Shown: positions 24,924-34,751, counted from the stretch's first letter. The stretch is 64,000 nt of DNA from Bog-756 sp963734395 (GCA_963734395.1 CAVTGY010000007.1:1240001-1304000), one strand, 5' to 3'. The notes: generated from the letters alone by a model not told the origin. Numbers and translations: made by a program.

Positions 24924-27497
24924 TTGCGAGTACCGCTGTCGTGGTTGCGAGACTTTGCCCCCTTCGTTGGGCCTCCGGCCGACCTGGCCGCCACCCTGGA
25001 CGACTTGGGGCTGGTTGTCGAAGAAGTGGAGTTGGTGGGCGACGGGCTCGGCGACGTAGTGGTCGTACGGGTCGAAGGGATCGCAGCCATCGAAGGGGCT
25101 GACCGAATTCGACAGGTGTCGGTCGATGACGGCGGTGGCCAGGTCGAGGTGGTGTGCGGGGCCTGGAATTTCGAGGTCGGCGACCTGGTGCCCCTGGCAC
25201 CGGTGGGAGCAGTCCTCCCCGGTGGGTTCGAGATCGGGAGGCGCAAGATGAAGGGCGTCGTCTCCAACGGGATGCTCTGCTCCGGTCGCGAGCTCCGCCT
25301 CTCCGAGGACCAGGAGGGAATTCTCCGTCTCAACGACGTCGAGGGCGCCGCCGCGGGCCGGCCCCTGGTCGACGTGCTGGGCATCCGGCCCGACGTGGTC
25401 TTCGACGTCTCCGTCGAGGCCAACCGACCCGACGCCTGGTGCATCGCCGGGGTGGCCCGGGATCTGGCCGCACGCCTGGGGCTTCCGTTCTCGATTCCCG
25501 ACGTCGAGGAGCTCCCTGGTCGGGCGGCGGAGACCGAGAGGGGGGCAGGTGTTCGCACCGCGGCGGGTGCGGTCGGTGCACCGGTCGACACCCTGGCCAC
25601 GGTGGTGGTCGACGACCTCGAATTGTGCCCGCGGTTCACCGCTCGGGTGATCACCGGTGTGGGGGTGGCACCGTCGCCCGACTGGCTGGCTCGACGTTTG
25701 GTGCTGGCCGGAGTGCGACCGATCAACAATGTGGTCGATGCGTCCAACTACGTGATGCTCGAGGTCGGGCAGCCCACCCACCCCTACGACCTCGACCGTC
25801 TGGCCGGCGGCGGCGTGGTGGTCCGGCGGGCGCAACCCGGCGAGACGCTGATCACCCTCGACGGTGTGGAGCGCACCATGGGTCGCGCCGGCCCTGGCCT
25901 CGGCGACACCGGCCAGGACTGCCTGATCTGTGATGCCGAAGGGGCGCCGGTGGGAATCGGCGGGGTGATGGGCGGTGCCTCATCGGAGATCGACGGCACC
26001 ACCACCCGGGTGCTTCTCGAAGCCGCCTACTTCGTGCCGATGGCGGTGGCCCGAACTTCGAAGCGCCTGGGGATCAGGACCGAGGCTTCGGCCCGGTTCG
26101 AGCGGGGATGTGACCCGGCGGGGATCGATCGGGCCGCGGAGCGGTTCTGCGAGCTGTTGTCGTTCACCGCCGGCGAGGCGATGACCGTCGCCGAGGGTGC
26201 CATCGACATCAGGGGCGCGGTACCCACCCCGGTCGAGCTCACCATCCGGCCGCAGCGGATCAACACCCTGCTGGGCACCGACTTCGCCGCCGGCGACATC
26301 GCAGGCCTGCTGGCACCCCTGGGCATCGAGACCGAAGGGCGGGGACCGGCGGACGGGCAGGCACCGCTGCAGATGACCGTACCCACCTATCGTCCTGACA
26401 TCCGTTCCGGTCCGATGGGGGAAGCGGATATCGCCGAGGAAGTGGCCCGGACCTATGGCTACGCGCGGATCGCCCGGACCACGCCTTCGTGGCCACAGCC
26501 AGGAGGCCTCACCGCCTACCAGCGCGACCGGCGGCGGCTCAAGGAGGTACTGGGTGGGCTGGGGTGCTCCGAGGCGTGGACGGCAACGTTCGTATCGGAG
26601 CCCGACCAGATCAGCGCCGGCTTCGACCCGCCCTACGTGGAGGTCACCAATCCACTGGTGGAGTCCGAGCGCTACTTGCGATCCTCGATGGCGCCCGGGT
26701 TGATCCGGGCCATCGTCTACAACACCGAGCGCCGCCAGCGAGGCGTGCGGCTGTTCGAAGTGGGGTCGGTGTTCCACCGCAGGGATCCCTCTGCCGAGCT
26801 GGAGGGCGGCCCGCTGGTGGACGCCCCCGAGCGTCTGAGCGCCGTGTTCGCCCTGGAAGGGGACGATGCCTGGACTGTGGTGGCCGCCTGGCGGACCATC
26901 GCCGAGGCACTGGGGATCGCCGACTGGGCCATGGGCGACGTCTTGCCGCAGGACCCGGTGGCCAGGGCGGTGCACGTCCACCGCTCCGCCTCGGTGTCCA
27001 GCGTCGCCGCCCGACAGCCGGACCAGGGCGGGGGCATCGAGCAGGTCACCGAGCTCGGGGTGGTCGGCGAGCTCCATCCGTATCTGGTGGGACAGTTCGG
27101 GCTGGCCAACCCGGACGGACGCCCCCGTCGGGTCGGCTGGCTCGACCTCGACATCGGCGTCCTCCTCGATCGCCGGGCGGTGCCCCGCCGGCCCGAGCAG
27201 GCCAGGCCGGTCAGCCGGTTCCCCTCCTCGGACGTCGACCTCGCCTTCGTGGTGGAGGACACGGTGCCGGCCGGGTCGGTGGAACGGACCCTGCGGCACG
27301 CCGGCGGTGACCTGCTGGAGTCGGTGGAGCTGTTCGACGTCTATCGGGGGCCGTCGGTGGCCGAAGGGTCGCGGAGTCTGGCTTTTCACCTGCGGTTCTG
27401 TGCCATGGACCGCACCCTCACCGACGAGGAGATCGGCCGCGGGCGGGAGGCGTGCATCGACGCGGTGGCCGCCGCCCACCGGGCCCGCCTCCGGTGA
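24924..27497 (+). CDS. pheT: phenylalanyl-tRNA synthetase beta subunit
   Basis: The structural and editing subunit, 857 residues. Domains in order: N-terminal MRVPLSWLRDF, an EMAP-type tRNA-binding OB domain (about 40-150, VVCGAWNFEVGDLVPLA), the B3/B4 editing domain (about 205-370, with NNVVDASNYVMLE and GQPTHPYDLD), B5 (about 410-480), a class II-like core, and the C-terminal anticodon-binding FDX-ACB domain from about 760 (SRFPSSDVDLAFVV, LFDVYRG). The start is TTG 24924 with GAGAGGAT seven bases upstream. The frame is intact, unlike pheS. Confidence 0.96.
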   Translation: MRVPLSWLRDFAPFVGPPADLAATLDDLGLVVEEVELVGDGLGDVVVVRVEGIAAIEGADRIRQVSVDDGGGQVEVVCGAWNFEVGDLVPLAPVGAVLPGGFEIGRRKMKGVVSNGMLCSGRELRLSEDQEGILRLNDVEGAAAGRPLVDVLGIRPDVVFDVSVEANRPDAWCIAGVARDLAARLGLPFSIPDVEELPGRAAETERGAGVRTAAGAVGAPVDTLATVVVDDLELCPRFTARVITGVGVAPSPDWLARRLVLAGVRPINNVVDASNYVMLEVGQPTHPYDLDRLAGGGVVVRRAQPGETLITLDGVERTMGRAGPGLGDTGQDCLICDAEGAPVGIGGVMGGASSEIDGTTTRVLLEAAYFVPMAVARTSKRLGIRTEASARFERGCDPAGIDRAAERFCELLSFTAGEAMTVAEGAIDIRGAVPTPVELTIRPQRINTLLGTDFAAGDIAGLLAPLGIETEGRGPADGQAPLQMTVPTYRPDIRSGPMGEADIAEEVARTYGYARIARTTPSWPQPGGLTAYQRDRRRLKEVLGGLGCSEAWTATFVSEPDQISAGFDPPYVEVTNPLVESERYLRSSMAPGLIRAIVYNTERRQRGVRLFEVGSVFHRRDPSAELEGGPLVDAPERLSAVFALEGDDAWTVVAAWRTIAEALGIADWAMGDVLPQDPVARAVHVHRSASVSSVAARQPDQGGGIEQVTELGVVGELHPYLVGQFGLANPDGRPRRVGWLDLDIGVLLDRRAVPRRPEQARPVSRFPSSDVDLAFVVEDTVPAGSVERTLRHAGGDLLESVELFDVYRGPSVAEGSRSLAFHLRFCAMDRTLTDEEIGRGREACIDAVAAAHRARLR

Positions 27498-27536
27498 GCG
27501 GCTCGGCTCTCCGCCGGCAGCCGGCCGCAGAGGATG

Positions 27537-27572
27537 TTGCATAGTCATGCGATAGTATGCATATACTTGCAA
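27537..27572 (+). promoter_or_regulatory. tandem ArgR operators overlapping the arg promoter
   Basis: Two ARG-box-like sites lie back to back in the pheT-argC gap. The first is 27537-27552 (TTGCATAGTCATGCGA, core palindrome GCAT-AGTC-ATGC). The second is 27556-27572 (TATGCATATACTTGCAA). This AT-rich stretch stands out sharply from its surroundings. TATACT at 27562-27567 and TAGTAT at 27553-27558 fit -10 elements, so bound ArgR would cover the promoter. argR is the sixth gene of the cluster, giving a feedback loop. Confidence 0.75.
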
Positions 27573-27610
27573 TCCGAGAGCCGCGGAAGGCGAGTCATGG
27601 GTGAAGGGCG

Positions 27611-28678
27611 ATGAAGGTCGGAGTGGTCGGTGCGTCGGGCTACGCCGGCGTGGAGCTGCTCCGCCTGTGTGCGGCCCACCTCCATCTCGAGGTGGTGGTG
27701 GCCGCCGCGGGCGACCATGGTGGCCAGGCGGTGGCCCGGCACACCCCGTCGTTGGCTGCCGCCTATCCGACCCTTGTCTACTCGTCCAGCTCGGTCACCG
27801 AACTGGACGGGCTCGACCTGGTGTTCCTCGCCCTTCCCCATGGACGGTCGCAACTGATGGTCCCCGACCTGCGGTCACGGGTGGGGGTGGTGGTGGATCT
27901 GGCGGCGGATTTCCGGCTTCGCGATCCTGCCCTGTACCCGGTCTGGTACGGGGAAGAGCACGTCGCTCCCGACCTGTTGGGGCAGTTCGTCTACGGCCTG
28001 CCCGAGTTGCACCGCGACCAGCTACGGGGAGCCACGGCGATCGCCGCCCCCGGTTGCTACCCGACGGCGGCCATTCTGGCCCTCGAGCCCCTGGTCCGGG
28101 CCGGGGTCGTCGCTTTCCCGGACCATGACGGCTCCTCGGGTGTCGAAGCCGCCGGCCCCCCGCTCATCGTGGACGCAGCCAGCGGCGTCTCCGGCGCCGG
28201 TCGGGCGCCGAAGCCGGAACTGCAGTTCGGTTCGGCCGACGAGGACTTCGCCGCCTACGGACTGCTCGATCACCGCCACACCGCCGAGATGGAACAGAGC
28301 CTCGGGTGCCCGGTCCTGTTCACGCCCCACCTGGCCCCGATGGTGCGGGGGATTCTGGCCACCTGCTACGGGCGGGTTGCCGATGGGGGCGGAGGCGCGC
28401 GGCCGACCACCGCTGCCGCCATGCACATCCTCGAGCAGGCATACCGTGACGAGCCGTTCGTGGTGGTCACCGATGGCCCGCCGTCGACCAAGGCCACCAG
28501 CGGGTCCAACTGCGCCCACCTCACGGTTCGGGTGGACCCGCGGACGGGATGGGTGGTGGCCCTGTGCGCCATCGACAATTTGATCAAGGGGGCGGCGGGC
28601 CAGGCCGTCCAGTGCGCCAACCTGGCCCTCGGGCTGCCCGAGGACACCGGACTGCCGCTCGCCGGGGTCTACCCGTGA
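27611..28678 (+). CDS. argC: N-acetyl-gamma-glutamyl-phosphate reductase
   Basis: Third step of arginine synthesis, NADPH-dependent. The start MKVGVVGASGYAGVELLRL holds the nucleotide-binding loop. The catalytic Cys is in AAPGCYPTAAILAL near residue 150. HLAPMVRGILATCY and the C-terminal NLIKGAAGQAVQCANL follow. There are 355 residues. A GAAGGGCG ribosome-binding site sits just before the ATG. A five-codon ORF (ATG 27597) ends across the argC start, which is probably coincidental. First gene of an eight-gene run in which each stop overlaps the next start. Confidence 0.96.
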   Translation: MKVGVVGASGYAGVELLRLCAAHLHLEVVVAAAGDHGGQAVARHTPSLAAAYPTLVYSSSSVTELDGLDLVFLALPHGRSQLMVPDLRSRVGVVVDLAADFRLRDPALYPVWYGEEHVAPDLLGQFVYGLPELHRDQLRGATAIAAPGCYPTAAILALEPLVRAGVVAFPDHDGSSGVEAAGPPLIVDAASGVSGAGRAPKPELQFGSADEDFAAYGLLDHRHTAEMEQSLGCPVLFTPHLAPMVRGILATCYGRVADGGGGARPTTAAAMHILEQAYRDEPFVVVTDGPPSTKATSGSNCAHLTVRVDPRTGWVVALCAIDNLIKGAAGQAVQCANLALGLPEDTGLPLAGVYP

Positions 28679-29844
28679 GCATCACCGCACCGGCGGGCTT
28701 CGTGGCCGCCGGATTGGCATCGGGGATCAAACCCTCGGGCGCCCTCGACCTCGCCCTGTTGGCCACCGACGACGCGGTGGCCGTCCCCACCGCGGCCACC
28801 TTCACCACCAACCGGGCGGCCGCCCCTCCGGTGCAGGTCAGCCGCGGCCATCTGGCGGCCGGCGGTGGGCGGACGGTCGGGTTGGTGGTGAGCAGTGGGA
28901 ACGCCAACGCGGCCACCGGCGACCGCGGACGGGCCGACGCCCTGACCATGTGCCGGCTCACCGCGTCGGGACTCGGCGTCGCCACCCACCAGGTCCTGGT
29001 CTGCTCCACCGGGCTCATCGGTGTCCCGCTGCCCATGCAACCGATCGCCGAGGGCATTCCGGCCCTGGTGGCGGCGCGGTCGGATTCGCAGGAGGCCGCC
29101 CACGATGCCGCCACCGGCATCCTCACCACCGATTCGGGGCGCAAGGAGGTGCTGGTCGCCGGTCCCACCTTCACCGTGGCCGGGATGGCCAAGGGCGCAG
29201 GCATGCTGGCACCGGACATGGCCACCATGCTGGCCTTCCTGACCACCGACGCCGCCGTGGAGCCCGGTCCCCTGGCCGACCTCCTGGGTGCGGCGGTGCG
29301 CGAGTCGTTCAATTCGATGACCGTCGACGGCTGTACCTCGACCAACGACACGGTGGTGCTGATGGCATCGGGCCGAGCCGGGGCCGCCGACCCCGAGCGC
29401 CTGTCCGAGGCGGTCACCGAGGCGTGCTCGACCTTGGCCGGCCTGATGCTCGCCGATGCCGAAGGCGCCTCCAAGATCGTCCAGATCCGGGTGTCGGGAG
29501 CCCGGTCCGACGGTGAGGCGCATCAGGCGGCCCGGGCGGTGGCCGACTCCCTGCTGGTGAAGTGCTCGCTCAACGGCGGTGACCCGTACTGGGGACGGCT
29601 GGTCAGCGACCTCGGATCGGCCGGCGTGGACTTCGACATCGACCGGGTGGCCATCGACTATGGCGGGGTGACCGTTTGTCGTGACGGGGTGGCGGCCGAC
29701 CACGACGCCGCCGCCGTCGACCGGCACCTGGCCGGCGCCCTCGTCGACATCCACTGTCGGCTCGGTCTGGGTGATGGCAGCGGGGTGGTTCTCGGGGTCG
29801 ACCTGGGATACGGCTACATCGACGAGAACAGGACGACCTCGTGA
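28675..29844 (+). CDS. argJ: glutamate N-acetyltransferase / ornithine acetyltransferase
   Basis: Recycles the acetyl group from acetylornithine to glutamate, making the pathway cyclic. The protein self-cleaves before the Thr of the motif MLAPDMATMLAF near residue 183. This sits behind GMAKGAGM, giving alpha and beta chains. GFVAAGLASGIK starts the protein and GDPYWGRLVSDLGSAG is near 300. It has 389 residues from the GTG that overlaps the argC stop. No separate argE is needed when ArgJ is present. Whether it is mono- or bifunctional cannot be told from sequence. Confidence 0.95.
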   Translation: MSITAPAGFVAAGLASGIKPSGALDLALLATDDAVAVPTAATFTTNRAAAPPVQVSRGHLAAGGGRTVGLVVSSGNANAATGDRGRADALTMCRLTASGLGVATHQVLVCSTGLIGVPLPMQPIAEGIPALVAARSDSQEAAHDAATGILTTDSGRKEVLVAGPTFTVAGMAKGAGMLAPDMATMLAFLTTDAAVEPGPLADLLGAAVRESFNSMTVDGCTSTNDTVVLMASGRAGAADPERLSEAVTEACSTLAGLMLADAEGASKIVQIRVSGARSDGEAHQAARAVADSLLVKCSLNGGDPYWGRLVSDLGSAGVDFDIDRVAIDYGGVTVCRDGVAADHDAAAVDRHLAGALVDIHCRLGLGDGSGVVLGVDLGYGYIDENRTTS

Positions 29845-30791
29845 GCGAACCGAACCCATCGGATCCGACCGCGGTGCCAGCCGGTTCGGCGCCCGGCGCC
29901 GGAGAGTCCCTGGCCCCGGGAGAGAAGGCCTCGGTGCTGGTCGAGTCCCTGGCCTACATCCGGCGCTTCTGGGGCAAGGTGGTGGTGGTCAAGTACGGCG
30001 GCAACGCGCTCAGGCCGGAACCGGGGGCCGAGGACATCGACGAGGACGCCGCGCTGGCCTCGTTCGCCGAGGACATCGTCCTCATGCGGTCGGTGGGCAT
30101 GCTCCCGGTGGTCGTCCACGGGGGCGGACCGCAGATCGGCGAGCTCATGGCCCGAGTGGGCAAGGAAGTCGAGTTCCAAGACGGCTTGCGGGTGACCGAC
30201 GCCGACACCATCGACCTGGTCCGGATGGTGCTGGTCGGCAAAGTCAACCGCGACATCGTCAGTTCGATCAACGTGCACGGTGCGCTGGCGGTCGGCCTGT
30301 CCGGCGAGGACGCCAACCTGATCACCGCCACCGCCCGCTCGGAAGCGCTGGGGTACGTGGGCGATGTGGTCCGGGTCGATCCGCTCATCGTGCAGCAACT
30401 GTTGGCCCAGGGTCTGATACCGGTGATCGCCACCATCGGGACCGACCAGTCGGGACAGGCCTTCAACATCAACGCCGACTCGGCGGCGGGCGCGCTGGCC
30501 AGTGCTCTCCAAGCGGAGAAGCTGGTCTTTCTGACCGACGTCGCCGGCCTCCGGTCGGTGCCCGACGACCCCACCACCCTGATCAGCCGCGCCACCGCCG
30601 ATGATCTCGACCGGCTGGTGGCGGAAGGGGCCGCAACCGGAGGGATGATCCCCAAGGTCGAGGCGTGCGCCCGGGCCGTTCGGTCCGGCGTCGGTCACGC
30701 GCACATCCTCGACGGCCGCACCCCGCACGCGCTCCTCCTCGAAGTGTTCACCGACCAGGGCGTGGGGACCATGGTGGGAGCGGCAGGATGA
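29841..30791 (+). CDS. argB: N-acetylglutamate kinase
   Basis: Phosphorylates N-acetylglutamate and is usually the arginine-feedback step. The ATP site is KVVVVKYGGNAL. The substrate motif VVVHGGGPQIGELM lies near residue 92, INADSAAGALASAL near 210, and GGMIPKVEACARAV near 267. It has 316 residues, with a 30-residue Pro/Gly/Ala N-terminal extension before VLVESLAYIRRFWGK. That last helix is the one associated with arginine-sensitive hexameric enzymes, so feedback inhibition is likely but inferred. Confidence 0.95.
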   Translation: MSEPNPSDPTAVPAGSAPGAGESLAPGEKASVLVESLAYIRRFWGKVVVVKYGGNALRPEPGAEDIDEDAALASFAEDIVLMRSVGMLPVVVHGGGPQIGELMARVGKEVEFQDGLRVTDADTIDLVRMVLVGKVNRDIVSSINVHGALAVGLSGEDANLITATARSEALGYVGDVVRVDPLIVQQLLAQGLIPVIATIGTDQSGQAFNINADSAAGALASALQAEKLVFLTDVAGLRSVPDDPTTLISRATADDLDRLVAEGAATGGMIPKVEACARAVRSGVGHAHILDGRTPHALLLEVFTDQGVGTMVGAAG

Positions 30792-31987
30792 CCGGGCTCC
30801 AACCGATCGACCGGTCCGCGCTCATGCACACCTATGCCGAGCCGTCGGTGACCTTCGTCAGGGGCCAGGGGTGCTCGCTGTACGACGCCGCCGGCAAGGA
30901 GTACCTCGACTTCCTCTCGGGTCTGGCGGTGACCTCGTTGGGCCATTCCCATCGGGCGGTGGCCGACGCGGTGGCCGAACAGGCCCGGACCCTCACCCAC
31001 GTCTCCAATCTGTTCGGGAACCCGATTGCCCCCGAGGTCGCGGCCACCCTCGATCGGTTGATCGGCGGCGGAACCGTCAGAGCCGGCGGACAGGTGTTCT
31101 TCGGCAATTCGGGGGCCGAAGCCAACGAGTGCGCCCTCAAGTTGGCCCGTCGGTGGGCCGGACCGGGGCGGTTCGAGGTGGTGAGCACCTGGGACGCCTT
31201 CCACGGGAGGACCCTGGCCACCTTGGCCGCCACCGGACAGCCCGACAAGCAGGCGCCCTTCCTGCCCCTGCCCGAGGGCTTCGTGCACGTACCCTTCGAC
31301 GACCTCGACGCCATGGGAGCGGCGTGTGACCCGACCCGGGTGGCGGCGGTGCTGGTGGAGCCCATCCTGGGGGAGGCCGGAGTGGTGGTTCCCTCGTCGG
31401 ACTACCTGGCCGGCCTGCGACAGCTGTGTACCGAACGGAACATCCTGTTGATGGTGGACGAGATCCAGACCGGGCTGGGCCGTACCGGACGCTGGTTCGG
31501 GTTCCAACACCTGGGCATCGAACCCGACGTGGTGACCATGGCCAAGGCCCTGGGCAACGGGATGCCGGTCGGGGCGTGCTGGGCCCGGGCCGAGGTGGCG
31601 GCGGCCTTCGTACCGGGTGATCACGGGAGCACCTTCGGGGGGCAGCCCCTGGCCATGGCCGCGGCCCGAGCCACCCTGGCGGTGATGGAGCAGGAGGACG
31701 TGCCGGCGCGGGCCCGTCGTTCCGGGGCCCGGCTCAGGGCCGGTCTGGAGCAGCTCGCCGGCGTGGACCACGTACGCGGTGAGGGTCTCCTGCTCGCCGC
31801 CGTCCTCCGCGACCCGGTGGCGGCCCCGGTCTGTGGTCAACTGCTCGAGGCCGGTCTGGTCGCCAACGCGCCGGGGCCCTCGCTGCTCCGGTTCGCTCCT
31901 TCGCTGCTGGTCGACGACGGGCAGATCGACGAGGCGGTGGCCATGGTGGGCCGGGTGTTGACCGGACGGGAAGGCGGTGAACGGTGA
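30788..31987 (+). CDS. argD: acetylornithine aminotransferase
   Basis: PLP-dependent, class III aminotransferase. It shows YLDFLSGLAVTSLGHSH, FFGNSGAEANECALKLAR, the HGRTLATLAATGQ block, and LLMVDEIQTGLGRTG. The PLP lysine is in VVTMAKALGNGMPVGA near residue 255. GDHGSTFGGQPLAMAAA follows. The 399 residues are complete. ATG 30788 overlaps the argB stop and the stop overlaps argF. The same enzyme often also serves lysine synthesis. Confidence 0.95.
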   Translation: MTGLQPIDRSALMHTYAEPSVTFVRGQGCSLYDAAGKEYLDFLSGLAVTSLGHSHRAVADAVAEQARTLTHVSNLFGNPIAPEVAATLDRLIGGGTVRAGGQVFFGNSGAEANECALKLARRWAGPGRFEVVSTWDAFHGRTLATLAATGQPDKQAPFLPLPEGFVHVPFDDLDAMGAACDPTRVAAVLVEPILGEAGVVVPSSDYLAGLRQLCTERNILLMVDEIQTGLGRTGRWFGFQHLGIEPDVVTMAKALGNGMPVGACWARAEVAAAFVPGDHGSTFGGQPLAMAAARATLAVMEQEDVPARARRSGARLRAGLEQLAGVDHVRGEGLLLAAVLRDPVAAPVCGQLLEAGLVANAPGPSLLRFAPSLLVDDGQIDEAVAMVGRVLTGREGGER

Positions 31988-32977
31988 CCGACGCCGAGGA
32001 TCGGCGAAGCGGGAGTTCCCTCCGACCGGTTGCCAACCGGCACGTCCTGGACATGGACGACCTGGGGAACGAGGGCCTGGCCTCGGTGCTGGACTTGGCC
32101 GAGCGTGCCCCGGGTGAACTGCCACCGGTGCTCGACGGCCGGGGCGTGGCCATGTTGTTCGAGAAGCCTTCCAATCGCACCCGCAACAGCACCGAGATGG
32201 CCGCAGTGGCGCTCGGTGGCCACCCCGTCTACATCCAGGGGTCCGAGGTAGGGCTCGGAACCCGCGAGTCGGCCGCCGACGTGGCCCGCACCTTGGCCTG
32301 CTACCACTCGGTCCTGTGTGCCCGGGTGTTCGACCACGCCGCGCTGGTCACCATGGCCGACACCCTCGACGATGCCGGCGTGGCGATGCCGGTGGTCAAT
32401 CTCCTCTCCGATCGGGCCCATCCGTGCCAGGCCATCGCCGACGTGCTCACCCTCCGCCAGGTGTTCGGCGCGGACTCGCTTGCCGGTCGCACGGTTGCCT
32501 ACGTGGGGGACGCCAACAACGTCTGGCGTTCTCTGGCCATCGCCTGTGCCATGTGCGGGGTGGCCAGCCGGCTCGCCTCGCCGGAGGGGTATGGACCATC
32601 CCCCGGGGACGTGGCCGCCATCGAGGCGCTCGGTGGCCGATTGTCGGTGACCACCGATCCCGCCGAGGCCGTCGTCGGGGTCGACGCCGTCTACACCGAC
32701 GTATGGATCTCGATGGGGCAGGAGGCAGGAGTCGGAGGCCAGACGTTCGGCCTTCGCCGGCTTCACCGTCGACGACAGGTTGGTGTCCATGGCGGCGGAC
32801 CACGCGGTGGTTCTCCACTGCCTCCCCGTTCACCGCGGCGAGGAGATCAGTGCCGCGGTGGTGGACGGCCCTCGGAGCGTCGTATGGCGCCAGGCCGCCA
32901 ATCGCATGCACGCCATGCGCGGGCTGTTGGCCTGGGTGAGCGGCATCGGCGCGGGAACAGCGACGAGCGGTCGATGA
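31984..32977 (+). CDS. argF: ornithine carbamoyltransferase, frame-disrupted
   Basis: Joins carbamoyl phosphate (from CarAB) and ornithine to citrulline. The carbamoyl-phosphate loop reads EKPSNRTRNSTEMA where the textbook motif is STRTR. HPCQAIADVLTL and the C-terminal HCLPVHRGEEIS (Cys substrate ligand) are normal. Frame 1 runs to about 32728 (MGQEA) and frame 2 continues (ARRSAFAGFTVDDRL); dropping one base near 32730 restores one protein of about 330 residues. The GTG start overlaps argD and the stop overlaps argR. Confidence 0.92.
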
Positions 32978-33519
32978 CCAAGCACCAACGACAGCACCGG
33001 ATCACCAAACTCCTGGAGACCAAGGCGGTGGGCAGCCAGTCCCATCTGGTCGAGCTGCTCGCCGCCGAGGGGGTCGACGCCACCCAGACCACCGTCTCCC
33101 GCGACCTCGAGGAACTGGGCGCGGTCAAGGTCCGCCTCCCCGGCGGGGACACCGCCTATGCCCTCCCCGAGCTCCCCTCCCATCAGGTGGCACCCGAGGA
33201 CCACCTCCGGCGGGTCCTGGGTGAGTGGGTGGTGGAGGCCGACTATTCGGGCAACCTGGTCGTTCTGCGCACGCCTCCCGGTTCTGCCCATGTCGTAGGC
33301 TCGGCCCTTGACCGCAGCGGCTTTCCCGGGGTGATCGGCACGGTCGCCGGGGACGACACCGTGCTGGTGGTGGCCTCGGAATCCGCCGGGGGGGCGGCCG
33401 TCGCCACACGACTGGCGGCGGTGGCCGGACTGGAGCCGGGCTGGGCGACCGGGTCGGGTCGGGATGCACCGGCACGACCACCGAGAGCAGCGGAGCAAAG
33501 GCAAAGGGGTAACGCATGA
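32974..33519 (+). CDS. argR: arginine repressor
   Basis: Hexameric DNA-binding protein that senses arginine. The N-terminal winged helix reads HQRQHRITKLLETKA, SQSHLVELLAAEGVDATQTT and VSRDLEELGAVKVRL. The C-terminal oligomerisation and arginine-binding domain ends in FPGVIGTVAGDDTVLVVA with the conserved GT-GDDT element. It has 181 residues, including a 30-residue polar tail beyond the usual end. Its predicted operators lie upstream of argC at 27537-27572. Start and stop overlap argF and argG by four bases each. Confidence 0.95.
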   Translation: MTKHQRQHRITKLLETKAVGSQSHLVELLAAEGVDATQTTVSRDLEELGAVKVRLPGGDTAYALPELPSHQVAPEDHLRRVLGEWVVEADYSGNLVVLRTPPGSAHVVGSALDRSGFPGVIGTVAGDDTVLVVASESAGGAAVATRLAAVAGLEPGWATGSGRDAPARPPRAAEQRQRGNA

Positions 33520-34751
33520 GGCAACGAGTGGTGCTGGCCTACAGCGGCGGGCTGGATACATCGGTGGCGGTCCGATGGCTGCAGGAGAACATGGATCTCG
33601 ACGTGATCGCGGTGGCGGTGGACGTGGGTCAGGCAGCCGAGGCCGAGGGGGAGGACTGGGAGGCCATCCGCCACCGGGCGTTGGCTGCCGGGGCGATCGA
33701 GGCGACCGTGGTGGATGCCCGTGCCGAGATGGCCGAGGACTTCTGTGTCCCCGCCCTGGCCGCCAACGCCAGATACGAGGGCAAGTACCCGTTGGTGTCG
33801 GCTCTCTCGCGTCCGGTGATCGTCAAGCACCTGGTAGCAGAGGCCCGCCGGCACGGCGCGTCCGCGGTTGCCCACGGATGTACCGGAAAGGGCAACGACC
33901 AGGTCCGCTTCGAGGTGGGCACCCGGGCCCTGGCACCGGATCTCGAGGTGATCGCCCCGGCCCGCCTGTGGGGTCTCTCCCGTGAGGAATGCGTTGCCTA
34001 CGCGGCCAAGTGGGACATCCCCTTGACGGTGACCGAGGAGAAGCTGTTCTCGATCGACGAGAACCTGTGGGGCCGGGCCATCGAGTGCGGGGTCATCGAG
34101 GACCCGTGGAACCAGCCGCCCGAGGAGGTCTACACGATGACCCGGGCGACGGCCACCGAACCGACGGAGATGGTCATCGGATTCGAGTCCGGCGTGCCGG
34201 TGTCGGTGGACGGCGCCGCGCTGCGCCCCGAACCGTTGATCGCGCTGGTCAACCGGATCGTGGGCTCGTACGGTTTCGGTCGTTTGGACATGGTGGAGAA
34301 CCGCCGGGTGGGAATCAAGAGCCGGGAGACCTACGAATGCCCCGCGGCCCTGGCGCTGCTGTTGGCCCACGCGGATCTCGAGGACCTCACCCTCGAACGC
34401 GATCTGCACCACGAGAAGGCGCGGCTGGAGCCCCGGTGGTCGGAGTTGGTCTACGACGGTCTCTGGTTCTCGCCGCTCAAGCAGGCCCTCGACTCCTTCT
34501 TTGCGGAGTCACAGCGCCATGTGACCGGCGAGGTCCGTCTGGCCCTCGACATCGGCCGGTGCTGGGTGGTGGGCCGGCGCAGCCCGGTGAGCCTCTATGA
34601 CCATGGCCTGGCCACCTACGACGCCACCGACACCTTCCGCCATCAAGATGCCGAAGGATTCGTAAAACTGTGGGGACTGGGCGTGGCCACCTGGTCCGCG
34701 GTCCAAGAGACCCCTGGCGACCGACCGGCGTCCGACGGCCGACACAAATGA
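33516..34751 (+). CDS. argG: argininosuccinate synthase
   Basis: ATP-dependent condensation of citrulline and aspartate. The PP-loop is LAYSGGLDTSVAVRWL. HGCTGKGNDQVRFE near residue 118, SIDENLWGRAIE and the C-terminal KSRETYECPAALALL follow. There are 411 residues, with the frame intact. Some actinobacteria place argG elsewhere; here it is translationally coupled between argR and argH. Confidence 0.96.
   Translation: MRQRVVLAYSGGLDTSVAVRWLQENMDLDVIAVAVDVGQAAEAEGEDWEAIRHRALAAGAIEATVVDARAEMAEDFCVPALAANARYEGKYPLVSALSRPVIVKHLVAEARRHGASAVAHGCTGKGNDQVRFEVGTRALAPDLEVIAPARLWGLSREECVAYAAKWDIPLTVTEEKLFSIDENLWGRAIECGVIEDPWNQPPEEVYTMTRATATEPTEMVIGFESGVPVSVDGAALRPEPLIALVNRIVGSYGFGRLDMVENRRVGIKSRETYECPAALALLLAHADLEDLTLERDLHHEKARLEPRWSELVYDGLWFSPLKQALDSFFAESQRHVTGEVRLALDIGRCWVVGRRSPVSLYDHGLATYDATDTFRHQDAEGFVKLWGLGVATWSAVQETPGDRPASDGRHK

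Noticed and set aside
27597..27614. Five-codon leader peptide before argC as an attenuator
   Set aside because: No arginine codon run (a single CGA) and no terminator hairpin; ArgR sites explain control better.
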